DNA from: Pyruvatibacter sp.
GTDB lineage: Bacteria; Pseudomonadota; Alphaproteobacteria; CGMCC-115125
Assembly (NCBI RefSeq): GCF_040219635.1
Contig: NZ_JAVJSC010000009.1
Location: 310,001 to 374,000, forward strand
DNA length: 64,000 nt
Direction of reading: 5' to 3'
Every line of letters starts with the position of its first letter. Position 1 is the first letter of the stretch. Positions 1-9,046 of the stretch are shown piece after piece. The position numbers and the translations under genes were made by a program. The notes beneath the pieces were generated by a model. That model did no database searches and was not told where the DNA came from. It saw only the letters and a list, made by a program, of their open reading frames with translations.

Positions 1-351
1 AACAGACCCAGTCACGGCACAGATGCGCGCGTCGCTGCGCGCGCGCGCGGCAATGCCCAACCGCTCAAGAGCACGCAACGTGTTATCAACCATCAAAACC
101 GATGAGGTATCCGCAAGGTCGGCAATCGCACGCGATACCACAACGCACGCAGCACCCTTCTTGAGAGCCTGCGCTACATAGTCGTGACCATCCGCACCAT
201 CTCCCTCAAGTGCAAAAAACATGTCGCCCGGCTGTAAGGTGCGCGTATCAATGGACACACCATGCGCCTGCCAGTCGGCGGCACCCGTCGCTGTAGCATT
301 CATGGCCACCACAGCATCGGCAGACCGCCACAAAGGTATGGGAGTGGCCAT
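1..351 (-). CDS. murF: UDP-N-acetylmuramoyl-tripeptide--D-alanyl-D-alanine ligase (partial, N-terminal 117 aa)
   Basis: The reading frame begins with ATG at 351 and runs off the left edge. It starts MATPIPLW and contains the Mur-ligase N-terminal substrate-binding fold, with the DTRTLQPGDMFFAL stretch typical of MurF. It breaks off at VTGSV, just as the ATP-binding G-S-x-GKT loop begins. MurF adds D-Ala-D-Ala to the UDP-MurNAc tripeptide in the cytoplasm, the last soluble step of the peptidoglycan precursor pathway. The murE stop codon lies one base upstream, so the two are probably translationally coupled within the dcw operon. Only the first domain can be judged. Confidence 0.93.
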   Translation of the reverse strand, partial: MATPIPLWRSADAVVAMNATATGAADWQAHGVSIDTRTLQPGDMFFALEGDGADGHDYVAQALKKGAACVVVSRAIADLADTSSVLMVDNTLRALERLGIAARARSDARICAVTGSV

Positions 352-352
352 G

Positions 353-1819
353 CTAAGCACCCCCCGCTGCATCATTAAGCGCAGCCTTCACATATGCGCG
401 GTCATCAAACGGGTGAACCTCATCACCAATAATCTGGCCTGTTTCATGGCCCTTTCCCGCGACAAGCAACAGGTCGCCCGCGCCAAGCCCCTCAAGGCCC
501 GCATGAATCGCCGATGCGCGGTCACCAATTTCCAGCGCACCCGCCGCACCGGCCAGTATGGCTGCACGAATGGCAAATGCATCCTCCGTACGCGGATTAT
601 CATCCGTGACAATCGCTTTGTCCGCCAATCGGACCGCAATCTCGCCCATTTGCGGACGCTTGCCCGCATCGCGGTCGCCGCCGCAGCCAAATACAACCAC
701 CAGCCGCCCGGTCGTATGTGGGCGCAGAGCGGCAAGGGCGGTCTCCAGGGCATCCGGCGTATGCGCATAATCAACATAAGCCACAGCGCCCGATGCAGAC
801 GTCCCCATCATTTCAAGACGCCCCGCAGCGCCCTCCAGAGCGCCAAGCGCTGCCAGCGTCCGGTGAACATCAGCCCCACCGGCGATCACAAGCCCTGCCG
901 CCACCAAGGCGTTTGACGCCTGAAACGCACCGACCAGCGGCAGTGAAATCTGGTGCGTTGTGTCTGCGTGGCGCACCGTCAGCCGCTGGCCATGGGCAGA
1001 TGGCTCAAGCGCTTCAAGTTTCAAAAACTCACCTGAATACCCGACCGACAATACCTTTTGCGCACGCGCCCAGCACACCGCGGCAATTTCCTTGGACAAC
1101 GGCGCGTCAGCGTTAAGCACTGCCGTTCCGCCCGGCGGCAACACTTCGCCAAACAGCCGCATCTTGGCGTAGGCGTAGTCCTCAAATGTGGGGTGATAAT
1201 CCATGTGATCGCGGCTGATATTGGTGAACGCTGCTGCCGCAAGCTCAACACCATCCACCCGGTGCTGCGCCAGGCCATGACTTGAGGTCTCGATCGCAAC
1301 CGCATCAATGCCCATCGCCGCAAGATCACCCAGGGCGCTGTGCAGCGTCACGACATCCGGTGTTGTGTGGCCCAGCGCGCGCGTTTCGTGCTCGGTGATG
1401 ATGCCAAGCGTGCCGATAGAAGCTGCACGCACATCCAGCCGCTGCCATATCTGGCGCACGAACGAGGCCACAGATGTTTTGCCGTTGGTACCCGTCACAG
1501 CCACTGCGATGCGCGGCTGGGCGTGATAAAACTTCGCCGCCGCCAGCGCAAACCGCCGACGGGGGTTCTTGTCCGTAATCAGAGCAATGTTGGGGTGCGT
1601 TTGGGGTGGTCGCGTGCCCGGCGCACACAGAATGGCAATTGCCCCGCGCGCGCACGCATCCGGAATAAAGCGCGCACCATCATCGTGCGTGCCGGCAAAG
1701 GCGGCGAACAAAAAGCCCGGCTTAACCCGGCGGCTATCTTCGGTCAGGCCCGTAATATCAAGCGTGCCCGCACCTTGCGGGATCGACACGCGTTCGCCCA
1801 GTAGATTTGCAAGATCCAT
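353..1819 (-). CDS. murE: UDP-MurNAc-L-alanyl-D-glutamate--2,6-diaminopimelate ligase
   Basis: This 488-aa Mur ligase adds the third residue of the peptidoglycan stem peptide in the cytoplasm. The ATP loop GTNGKTS is at residues 110-116, and the SRDHMDYH stretch of the central domain lies near 202-209. The motif DNPR at residues 407-410 is the signature that selects meso-diaminopimelate rather than lysine, as expected for a Gram-negative. The length is normal for the family. A GAGGT ribosome-binding site lies nine bases before the ATG and overlaps the end of ftsI, four bases away, which supports operon co-translation. Confidence 0.97.
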   Translation of the reverse strand: MDLANLLGERVSIPQGAGTLDITGLTEDSRRVKPGFLFAAFAGTHDDGARFIPDACARGAIAILCAPGTRPPQTHPNIALITDKNPRRRFALAAAKFYHAQPRIAVAVTGTNGKTSVASFVRQIWQRLDVRAASIGTLGIITEHETRALGHTTPDVVTLHSALGDLAAMGIDAVAIETSSHGLAQHRVDGVELAAAAFTNISRDHMDYHPTFEDYAYAKMRLFGEVLPPGGTAVLNADAPLSKEIAAVCWARAQKVLSVGYSGEFLKLEALEPSAHGQRLTVRHADTTHQISLPLVGAFQASNALVAAGLVIAGGADVHRTLAALGALEGAAGRLEMMGTSASGAVAYVDYAHTPDALETALAALRPHTTGRLVVVFGCGGDRDAGKRPQMGEIAVRLADKAIVTDDNPRTEDAFAIRAAILAGAAGALEIGDRASAIHAGLEGLGAGDLLLVAGKGHETGQIIGDEVHPFDDRAYVKAALNDAAGGA

Positions 1820-1823
1820 CGCG

Positions 1824-3647
1824 CTACCTCACCAGCCCGGCTTCGACAATCGCCGGTCCTGGAAGCTGCGACGGTACCGGCCGCACCCCAAGTATCGGCG
1901 CAACACGGCGGATCACCTGCCCGGCAGTGGGGGCCGCGTTCCAGCCTGCAGTCGCATAGCCATATGTCTGTTTGGTGGCATTGGGTTCATCTAGCAGCAC
2001 GAGCACCAGATACTGCGGCGCGCGCGCCGGGAACAGCCCCAGAAACGACGTTATCAGCTTATTTTTTTTGTAGCCGCCGCGACCCGGCTTCTCTGCGGTG
2101 CCGGTTTTACCCGCCACGTCATAACCTGGCACATCAGCCTGCCCGCCAGTGCCTTCGCCAACCACGCGCCGCATCAACCCCAGAACATCACTCGCAGTTT
2201 GGCCGGACAACACCTGCGTACGCTCGGGCTCACGGTCACGCAAAGCCAGCAGAGTGGGCGACACCCGATAGCCTCCATTGCCAAGCGCCGCACCGGCCGC
2301 TGCAAGCTGAAGCGGAGACACCGCCAGACCATGACCAAAGGAGATTGTCATGGTCTCAATTTCTTTCCACCGCGGCGGCAATAAAGGTTGCGCAACTTCC
2401 GGCAATTCAAGCTCCGGCCGCGTCAACAAGCCAAGCCTGTCGAGATAGCTGCGATGACGCTCGACGCCAATATCAAGCGCCATGCTGGCTGAACCGATAT
2501 TGGATGAATGCATGACAACTTCCGCCATCGTCAGAATACGATCCTCGGCGTGGAAGTCATGAATAGTATGGCCGCCGACCTTCAGCGGCTTGCGGGCATC
2601 GTAGCGCGACGCCATGGAGGCGACACCCGCGTCCATGGCAATGGCAGCCGTGAACACTTTGAACGTGGAACCCATTTCATAGATCGCACGCGTTGCCCTG
2701 TTGAAGCGGGCATCGTCGTCGGCATCCATCGGCGCATTGGGATCATAATCAGGCAGCGACACCAGCGCACGCACTTCGCCGGTATGAACATCCAGCACAA
2801 CACCCGCAGCACTGCGTGCGCTGAATGTCGCCATGGCCTTCGCAAGCTCTTCCTCAACCGCGTGCTGAACCCGCATGTCGAGTGCAAGTTGCACCGGACG
2901 CCCGCTGCCAGGTGAACTACCATCGCCCGCAAGCAATGTATCAAGGCCGCGCTCTATGCCCGCAATGCCGCGGTTGTCTGTGTCCACATAGCCAAGCACA
3001 TGGGCCGCTGAATGGCCTTTGGGATAAACCCGCTGGGGCTCGTGTTTGAAACCAATGCCAGGCAGACCAAGCGCATGAACCAGCGCCTGCTGACGCGGCC
3101 CAAGCTTGCGGGAAATCCATTGAAACGCACGATCGCTCGTAAGCCTTGCAATCAAACGGTCGCGATCAAGATCAGGCAGAACCGAAAGCAGTGCGTCTGC
3201 CGTTGCATTGGGCTCGATGACTTTACGCGCGTCCACATAGAGCGACGGCACCGACACATCCGTTGCCAGCACCTCACCGTTGCGATCCGTAATCATCACA
3301 CGATGCACAGGGCCCGCGTGAACCAACTCACCGTCAGCAGCGGCAACAGGTTCAGCGCCTGCCTGCATTTGTAAATCGTCTGCGAGCGTCAGCTCCAGCA
3401 CCCGGAACCCCAGAATGCAAAACGCTGCAAGAAAACATGCCGCCATCATCGCCATGCGGTTGCGTCCGTTTTCAACGGCCTGCGCACGGGTGCCGGTAAA
3501 CTCAAGCTCTACAACGTCAAACCCTTGAGGTGTGGCCTCCCCGGCAGCAGAGCCGGGCAATGACTGACCATGACCGCGCGAATGCATCTGCTCCGGCGCG
3601 TCAATGTCAATCGTGACCCAATCTCCGTACCCTGATGAATTGCTCAT
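1824..3647 (-). CDS. ftsI: Septal peptidoglycan transpeptidase FtsI (PBP3 class)
   Basis: This 607-aa class B penicillin-binding protein cross-links peptidoglycan at the division septum. A cytoplasmic N-terminal tail of about 65 residues precedes one membrane anchor at about 66-86. A pedestal domain follows, then the transpeptidase domain with STFK at 327-330 (catalytic Ser327), SSN at 381-383 and KTG at 514-516. All three penicillin-binding motifs are intact. The long, acidic N-terminal tail is more extended than in E. coli FtsI. It sits between ftsL and murE in the usual dcw order. Confidence 0.96.
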   Translation of the reverse strand: MSNSSGYGDWVTIDIDAPEQMHSRGHGQSLPGSAAGEATPQGFDVVELEFTGTRAQAVENGRNRMAMMAACFLAAFCILGFRVLELTLADDLQMQAGAEPVAAADGELVHAGPVHRVMITDRNGEVLATDVSVPSLYVDARKVIEPNATADALLSVLPDLDRDRLIARLTSDRAFQWISRKLGPRQQALVHALGLPGIGFKHEPQRVYPKGHSAAHVLGYVDTDNRGIAGIERGLDTLLAGDGSSPGSGRPVQLALDMRVQHAVEEELAKAMATFSARSAAGVVLDVHTGEVRALVSLPDYDPNAPMDADDDARFNRATRAIYEMGSTFKVFTAAIAMDAGVASMASRYDARKPLKVGGHTIHDFHAEDRILTMAEVVMHSSNIGSASMALDIGVERHRSYLDRLGLLTRPELELPEVAQPLLPPRWKEIETMTISFGHGLAVSPLQLAAAGAALGNGGYRVSPTLLALRDREPERTQVLSGQTASDVLGLMRRVVGEGTGGQADVPGYDVAGKTGTAEKPGRGGYKKNKLITSFLGLFPARAPQYLVLVLLDEPNATKQTYGYATAGWNAAPTAGQVIRRVAPILGVRPVPSQLPGPAIVEAGLVR

Positions 3648-3656
3648 GCGCGCGCC

Positions 3657-4013
3657 CTATTGAATACCGGGGCCTGGGGCAACCGTGCCCGCGTAGCCGC
3701 CGAGGGAAGGGTCAGCCTCAAGTCCCGGCAATGCCTTGGGGCGTGCGGGAAGGTCAGCCAGGGTTACAATTTGCGCCGGGGCGAGCGGTTGAAGGTCGGT
3801 GTGCCGCTCGACCAGGCCTTCCAGCCGTTCGGGCTGGTTGAGCAGACTCCACTCGGCCTGCAAGACCTGAATGGCGTCATGCTCGGTTGCCAACTCTGCC
3901 GTCAGGTTGCGAATGTCACGCTGCTCAGCCTGCGTCTCGTACTTGACATGATAGAGCGCGAACGCCACGGCGAGTGTCACCAGAACAACCGCGGTATTGA
4001 GGATACGCATCAT
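3657..4013 (-). CDS. ftsL: Cell division protein FtsL
   Basis: This 118-aa bitopic membrane protein has one N-terminal transmembrane segment (about residues 6-21). A periplasmic heptad-rich helix follows (about 28-75), with an ERLEGLVERHTDLQPL stretch typical of FtsL, then a Pro/Gly-rich tail. FtsL partners FtsB and FtsQ in the divisome and helps activate FtsWI. Position carries much of the identification, because FtsL sequences are poorly conserved: it lies between rsmH and ftsI and overlaps the rsmH stop by four bases (ATGA). A GGAGG lies eight bases upstream, inside rsmH. Confidence 0.88.
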   Translation of the reverse strand: MMRILNTAVVLVTLAVAFALYHVKYETQAEQRDIRNLTAELATEHDAIQVLQAEWSLLNQPERLEGLVERHTDLQPLAPAQIVTLADLPARPKALPGLEADPSLGGYAGTVAPGPGIQ

Positions 4014-5071
4014 GCAGCACCTCCCGCGCCCAATGCTCCGGCCATCATGCGCGGCAGACCAAGGGCCGCCATGCCCGCCTCACTGGCGTCCACCGCATGA
4101 ACGGGTGCTGATGTACGTTCAACAGCGCGCAGCCTGGCAGAACGAGCGCGCGGATTTGTGTTGATTTCCACCTCACCGGGCTCGCGTGCCTTGCGGGTAA
4201 TCAGCCTGAACGAAGGTGCAGGCCCTGACTGGGCTTCGGGTAGATGCCGGGACGGATTGGAAACCGCACCGGACCGGGATGCAAAAAACCGCTTCACAAC
4301 GCGGTCTTCCAGCGAATGAAACGAGACAACAGCCAGCCGCCCGCCTTCCGCCAGCAGCTTTTCAGCCGCAATCAGCCCGCGTGCCAGCTCTCCCAACTCA
4401 TCGTTCACATACATGCGCAGCGCCTGAAACACCCGCGTTGCCGGGTGAATGCGCTGCGGCTTGCCGCCAATGGCACGCGCCACCGTGTCAGCCAGATCAG
4501 CGGTGCGGACAAAGGGCGTCTCATCGCGGCGGCGCACAATAGCTTGCGCGACACGCTTTGCATGACGCTCCTCGCCCAGCACCCTGAAAATCTGCGCAAG
4601 ATCACGCGGTTCGTAGCTGTTCACCACATCGGCGGCACTTGGCGCATCGCCCGCGCCTGCATCCATGCGCATGTCAAGCGGCCCGTCGTGCCTGAATGAA
4701 AACCCGCGCTCAGCCTGATCAAGCTGCATTGAGGACACACCCAGATCCAGCGCAATGCCGTCCGGCACCAACGCGCCCCACTCAGCAAGTGCTGGCGGCA
4801 CCAGCGTATCCATGTTGCCAAAGCATCCCATCACGACCATGACGCGGCCCGGCATTTCATCCTGCAGCGCCTGGCTGGCGGCAACCGCATTGGGGTCACG
4901 ATCAATACCGACAACACGCGCATCCGCTGCAGCCAGAATGCCGCGCGTGTAGCCGCCATTGCCGAACGTGCCGTCCACATAAATGCCCCGGTCACGCGGC
5001 GCCAATGCATCAAGCACCTCAGCGAGCATCACCGGTGTATGCGGTTGGGGCGATACGGACGTGTCAGTCAT
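4010..5071 (-). CDS. rsmH: 16S rRNA (cytosine(1402)-N(4))-methyltransferase
   Basis: This 353-aa protein of the MraW/RsmH family carries the N-terminal HTPVMLAEVLDAL signature. The SAM-binding loop DGTFGNGGYTRGIL is near residues 33-46, and the VVSFHSLEDRVVKRFF motif lies near 248-263. It methylates C1402 of 16S rRNA in the decoding centre. The enzyme is somewhat longer than the E. coli one (313 aa) because of a C-terminal Ala/Gly-rich tail. It overlaps mraZ upstream and ftsL downstream by four bases each, so the three are translationally coupled. Confidence 0.97.
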   Translation of the reverse strand: MTDTSVSPQPHTPVMLAEVLDALAPRDRGIYVDGTFGNGGYTRGILAAADARVVGIDRDPNAVAASQALQDEMPGRVMVVMGCFGNMDTLVPPALAEWGALVPDGIALDLGVSSMQLDQAERGFSFRHDGPLDMRMDAGAGDAPSAADVVNSYEPRDLAQIFRVLGEERHAKRVAQAIVRRRDETPFVRTADLADTVARAIGGKPQRIHPATRVFQALRMYVNDELGELARGLIAAEKLLAEGGRLAVVSFHSLEDRVVKRFFASRSGAVSNPSRHLPEAQSGPAPSFRLITRKAREPGEVEINTNPRARSARLRAVERTSAPVHAVDASEAGMAALGLPRMMAGALGAGGAA

Positions 5072-5556
5072 TCACCTGCCCCCTCACCAGCAGCGGACGC
5101 GGGCTTGCGCGGACGCACCAGCAGTGTGCGTTTAGCCGCCGTACGCGTGCGCGCCTGCGCTTGGTGAGCGGCAAACGCCTTGGGCTCCCAGATCTCAAAA
5201 AAGCCGCCCATGCCGGCAAACAGCACGCTGTCGCCAAATCTGCCAAGGTCGATCAGGTTTTTGGTCAGCGTCACACGCCCGTCGCCATCCAGCGCCAGCG
5301 GCGTTGAGCCTGACAACAATGTAGTGGCGAAATCATCCTGCTCGTCGGAGAGCGGATCAAACTCCTGCTCAATCGCCGACTGCAGCATTTCAATATAGCT
5401 CTGCCCGCCGCTTTGAATGCACGGCTTGTTGAGGGACAAAAAACAATAGATGCCGTCAAAGGCCTCGCCTTCCAGCGCCTTGCGGAATGCCGCAGGCACC
5501 GAAACCCGGCCCTTTTTATCGACCTTGTTCTCATAGGTCGAAACGAACAGCGCCAC
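5068..5556 (-). CDS. mraZ: Transcriptional regulator/AbrB-fold protein MraZ
   Basis: MraZ is a DNA-binding protein of the SpoVT/AbrB-like fold that regulates its own dcw operon. The frame is open from an upstream ATG at 5613, but the family start (M/V-ALFVSTYENKVDKKGR) matches a GTG at 5556. A CAGGGGGCC ribosome-binding site sits about seven bases before that codon. I therefore call 162 aa rather than 181. Both AbrB-like halves are present: the N-terminal DKKGRVSVPAAFR and the second TPLALDGDGRVTLTKNL. The C-terminal tail is basic and Ala-rich. It is the first gene of the operon and overlaps rsmH by four bases. Confidence 0.93.
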   Translation of the reverse strand: MALFVSTYENKVDKKGRVSVPAAFRKALEGEAFDGIYCFLSLNKPCIQSGGQSYIEMLQSAIEQEFDPLSDEQDDFATTLLSGSTPLALDGDGRVTLTKNLIDLGRFGDSVLFAGMGGFFEIWEPKAFAAHQAQARTRTAAKRTLLVRPRKPASAAGEGAGE

Positions 5557-5692
5557 TGCCTTGGCCCCCTGATATTTTGCCTGAATGCCCGAAAAATCGC
5601 CCGGCACCGGCAAAAACTCCCCTATCCGCCCGCAACACCTCCTAAAGCGAGAGGCGCGCGGCCCGCCCCGGCAGCCAAGCTACGGCCAAATA

Positions 5693-5726
5693 CGGGACAT
5701 CATGGGATAACATGGGATTATATGGG
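5693..5726. promoter_or_regulatory. Ten-base repeats in the mraZ leader, candidate MraZ-binding repeats
   Basis: Four units start exactly ten bases apart on the plus strand at 5693 (CGGG), 5703, 5713 and 5723 (TGGG each), with AT-rich spacers. MraZ of other bacteria binds three or more TGGGN repeats with five-base spacers upstream of its own gene, and the spacing here is the same. On this strand they read opposite to mraZ, about 140-165 bases before its GTG start. That orientation should be compared with known sites. Confidence 0.6.
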
Positions 5727-5790
5727 CGTCAACGAATTGGAGCCTCTGCTTGAGGCGTTCTGCGGCTTACGGGGCGCAAAGTGTTAACGT

Positions 5791-5830
5791 GTTAAGGCAT
5801 TGTTATCTAAAGAGTTTAACACTCCGTAAA
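5791..5830 (-). promoter_or_regulatory. Candidate dcw promoter with overlapping CtrA-like site
   Basis: Read on the minus strand, TTTACG (5830-5825) and GATAAC (5807-5802) are separated by 17 bases and could be the -35/-10 of mraZ. The plus strand reads GTTAA-N7-TTAT at 5791-5806, one mismatch from the CtrA consensus (TTAA-N7-TTAAC on the minus strand), and would overlap the -10 element. This is weak pattern evidence only. Confidence 0.35.
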
Positions 5831-5924
5831 GCAAAACAAGAACGTTACAGGAACAAAGCAGCACTCCACCCCTCGCGCGCCAGGCGTACGCCCTGCGATC
5901 CAATTTCACTTCTGGGGTAAATAC

Positions 5925-6309
<385 letters not shown>

Positions 6310-6315
6310 GCAAAA

Positions 6316-6347
6316 GATATAAGCCCGACGAGACAGCATTTGGTCAA
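6316..6347 (-). promoter_or_regulatory. Promoter of rnpB
   Basis: On the minus strand TTGACC (6347-6342) is followed after 19 bases by TTATAT (6322-6317), or after 20 by TATATC. The -10 element lies about seven bases before the deduced 5' end of RNase P RNA. The spacer is longer than ideal. Confidence 0.5.
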
Positions 6348-6423
6348 GCCGCCGCCTTGGCAGACTGAACATAAGCCCCCACTTTGGGCACGAGCAGATA
6401 ATTGAAAACAGGGAAACGCCGCC

Positions 6424-7386
6424 ATGAAAGCCGCTGTCTATTACAAAAACGGTCCGCCTTCCGTCCTTCAGTATGAAGATGTGCCTGACCCCCGGATATT
6501 TGACGACGGCATTCTTGTGGAAAACAAAGTCATTTCCATCGAAGGCGGCGACACGCTGAACCGGCTGCGCGGGGACCTTGCCGCAGAACCGCACATCGTC
6601 GGTTATCAGTCTGCCGGTGTGGTGTTGGAGGTTGGCAAAAATGTCAGCGGTTTTGCACCAGGCGACCAGGTGGTGTGCATCAACTTCCATGGCAGCCACG
6701 CCGAGCAGCGCCTGACCCTGCCGCAGACCGCTTGGAAAATCCCCTCCGGCATGGACATGAAGCACGCCGCCGCCGTGCCAATCCCGTTTGGCACCGCCGA
6801 TGACTGTCTGTTTGAGTTCGGCAGACTGAAAGCCGGAGAGACGGCGCTCATTCAGGCCGGCGCAAGTGCTGTCGGCATTGCCGCCATCCAGCTTGCCAAG
6901 CGTGCCGGGGCAACCGTGATCGCGACCGCATCCAGTGAGGCCAAGCTGGAGCGCCTCAAGGCGTTCGGCCTTGACCATGGCATCAACTATGTCGAGCAGG
7001 ACCTGGTGGAAGAGAGTAAAAAGCTCACCGGCGGCAGGGGCGTGGATGTTGTCGTGGACCCGGTCGGCGGCCCCACCCTTCAACAAAGCATTTATGCCTT
7101 GGGCTACCGCGGACGTGTCTCGACTGTGGGCGACGCAGGTCGCGAATTCATCAAGTTTGACCTGTCAACCCTGCGCGAAGGCAACCGCACGATTACCGGC
7201 GTGTTTCAGGGTGCCGAGATTTTCACAGACCGCATGTACAATCTGGTGGCAGGTCATCTGGCAGCCGTCGCCAAGGGTGAGCTTAAAGTGGTGATTGACA
7301 GCGAATACGCCCTTAAAGACGCTGCCGCAGCACACGCTCACATAGAAGACCGCAACGCCTTCGGCCGTGTTCTTCTTATTCCGTAA
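6424..7386 (+). CDS. Zinc-less NADPH:quinone oxidoreductase-like MDR protein
   Basis: This 320-aa medium-chain dehydrogenase/reductase has the GroES-like N-terminal domain (about 1-120) and a Rossmann domain with the nucleotide loop AGASAVGIAAIQLA near residues 142-155. The structural zinc cysteines of alcohol dehydrogenases are absent, which puts it with the quinone oxidoreductase/zeta-crystallin subgroup. It probably reduces quinones or activated alkenes with NADPH in the cytoplasm; the substrate is unknown. It stands alone, transcribed away from rnpB. The ATG follows a GGGAAACGCC region with a weak ribosome-binding site. Confidence 0.85.
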   Translation: MKAAVYYKNGPPSVLQYEDVPDPRIFDDGILVENKVISIEGGDTLNRLRGDLAAEPHIVGYQSAGVVLEVGKNVSGFAPGDQVVCINFHGSHAEQRLTLPQTAWKIPSGMDMKHAAAVPIPFGTADDCLFEFGRLKAGETALIQAGASAVGIAAIQLAKRAGATVIATASSEAKLERLKAFGLDHGINYVEQDLVEESKKLTGGRGVDVVVDPVGGPTLQQSIYALGYRGRVSTVGDAGREFIKFDLSTLREGNRTITGVFQGAEIFTDRMYNLVAGHLAAVAKGELKVVIDSEYALKDAAAAHAHIEDRNAFGRVLLIP

Positions 7387-7398
7387 ACGGACGAGTAT

Positions 7399-8136
7399 TC
7401 AACGCACGGACTTTAGCGCCGCCAGAAAACGAACAAGCGTTTGGAGGGTTGATCTGTCAGCAATCCCGTCAACGCTTTGTGGTCGCTGGCGGCGCTGGAA
7501 CGCGGTAACCGCAGCACGCGTCTTGTCGTCATAAACGCCATCAGCCTCAATGTCGTACCCCGCAACCATCAACGCCGCTTGCAGGTCTTTGACGGCATCA
7601 CCCGTGTCCCCTGGGCCAAGCGTCGGCCCCGCGACCAGCGGTGCAGGCTCAACCCAGATGGCAAAGCCCGCGTCGGCCAGGCGTTTCCAGGGAAACTTTT
7701 CGCCAGGATCTGATTTGCGCATTGGCGCCACATCGGAGTGCCCAACCACGCGCGCGGGCGAGATCGGCCAGCGGCTGAAAATCTCAGCCATCAACTCAAG
7801 AAGCGATGCTATTTGCGCATCGGGAAAATCCGGATAGCCAAACTCGTGGCCGGTATTGGCAAGCTCAATGCCAATGGACAGCGAATTGACATCCGTCTCG
7901 CCGCCCCAACATGCAACGCCGGCGTGCCATGCCCGCTCAGGCTCCGGCACCAGTGCAAAAGTGCGGCCTGCTTCATCAATGAGATAGTGCGCCGAGACCT
8001 TGGCCTCGGGATCCTGCAATCGCTCAAGTGCCGCCTGTGCTGTCTCCATGCCGGTGTAATGCAATACCACCATGTTGGGGGCGCAGTTGTTGGCGCGGGC
8101 ATCAAAATTGGGCGACCAGCGACCCGCGATATTCAT
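7399..8136 (-). CDS. N-acetylmuramoyl-L-alanine amidase with peptidoglycan-binding domain (AmiD-like)
   Basis: This 245-aa protein has an amidase_2/PGRP domain at about residues 18-170 and a PG_binding_1 domain at about 180-240. Zinc-ligand motifs are visible: VVLHYTG with His26, the WHAG region, and VVGHSDVAP with a following DPGEKFPW. It cleaves the bond between MurNAc and L-Ala, most likely on murein fragments as AmiD or AmpD do. No clear signal peptide is present, so it may act in the cytoplasm on recycled anhydro-muropeptides or be exported by a route I cannot see. It converges on the oxidoreductase gene. Confidence 0.88.
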   Translation of the reverse strand: MNIAGRWSPNFDARANNCAPNMVVLHYTGMETAQAALERLQDPEAKVSAHYLIDEAGRTFALVPEPERAWHAGVACWGGETDVNSLSIGIELANTGHEFGYPDFPDAQIASLLELMAEIFSRWPISPARVVGHSDVAPMRKSDPGEKFPWKRLADAGFAIWVEPAPLVAGPTLGPGDTGDAVKDLQAALMVAGYDIEADGVYDDKTRAAVTAFQRRQRPQSVDGIADRSTLQTLVRFLAALKSVR

Positions 8137-8166
8137 GACGTGATCCGGCTTCCTCAGGGTTGATAA

Positions 8167-9045
8167 TCAGGCACCGCGGGGCAGACGTTCGGTGAACTCT
8201 TTTTCGCGCATGGAGATAATCAGCACGCCAACAAGTGTGATGGAACCACCGGCCACCATGCGCCAGGTGAGCATATCACCCAACAGCCAAACGCCGAAGA
8301 TAACCGTAAACAGCGGTGCAAGCAGCGTGTAGGGAGCGGTTTGTGACACTTCATAGCGTTGCAGCAGCCAATAAATGCCCGCATGGCCCACAAGACTGGA
8401 GGCGAAGGCCACATATACAATGCCGCCCCACTCAATCCAGTTGGCGCTTTCCATCAGCGCCACAGGATCTCCAGCTTCAAACAAATATGTAGCCAGCAGC
8501 GAACAGGGGAACGCAACGACGGCAATCCACGCCTGCAATTCAAACGTGCCCACGCCCTTGAGTCGCCGCTGCAGGATGGTGCCGAACGAGCCCACGATGG
8601 CCGAACACAGAATAAAGATCAGCCCTTCAATGAAGCCGAACACCCGCGGATCAAAGCTGATGACCATGATGCCCAAAAACGCCAGCGTGATGCCAAGCCA
8701 GCGCCGCCAGCGCACTTTTTCGCCCAGAAACATGACTGAGAAAATGGTCGCGATCGGCACCCCAAGTTGCCCCGCAATTGCCACAACAGAGGCATCTGCA
8801 ATGGCAAGACCGGCAAAGAAAAAACCAAAGCCGATGGGGCCGGCACACAATGCTATGAGCAAAACCTCACGCATCCGTCCCCAATGAATGGCAAGGAACG
8901 GCAGCAGCACCAGCGCCACCATGCCAAAGCGCAGCGCCATAAACAGAAACGGCGGGAAATGCTCAAGCGAGCCCTTGCCCGCGACAAGCGCAAACCCCCA
9001 GATAAGGTTGATGAGAACCATGAAGGCAAGATGCGGCGTGGTCAT
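8167..9045 (-). CDS. EamA/DMT-family transporter (second of a tandem pair)
   Basis: This 292-aa inner-membrane protein has ten predicted hydrophobic segments arranged as two EamA repeats (about 5-135 and 148-280). It begins MTTPHLAFMVLINLIWGFALVAGK, matching its upstream neighbour closely in the first helix. EamA proteins export amino acids, nucleosides or other metabolites; the substrate is unknown. Its ATG is one base beyond the stop of the paralogue upstream, so the two are one operon and could form a heterodimer. Confidence 0.88.
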   Translation of the reverse strand: MTTPHLAFMVLINLIWGFALVAGKGSLEHFPPFLFMALRFGMVALVLLPFLAIHWGRMREVLLIALCAGPIGFGFFFAGLAIADASVVAIAGQLGVPIATIFSVMFLGEKVRWRRWLGITLAFLGIMVISFDPRVFGFIEGLIFILCSAIVGSFGTILQRRLKGVGTFELQAWIAVVAFPCSLLATYLFEAGDPVALMESANWIEWGGIVYVAFASSLVGHAGIYWLLQRYEVSQTAPYTLLAPLFTVIFGVWLLGDMLTWRMVAGGSITLVGVLIISMREKEFTERLPRGA

Positions 9046-9046
9046 G

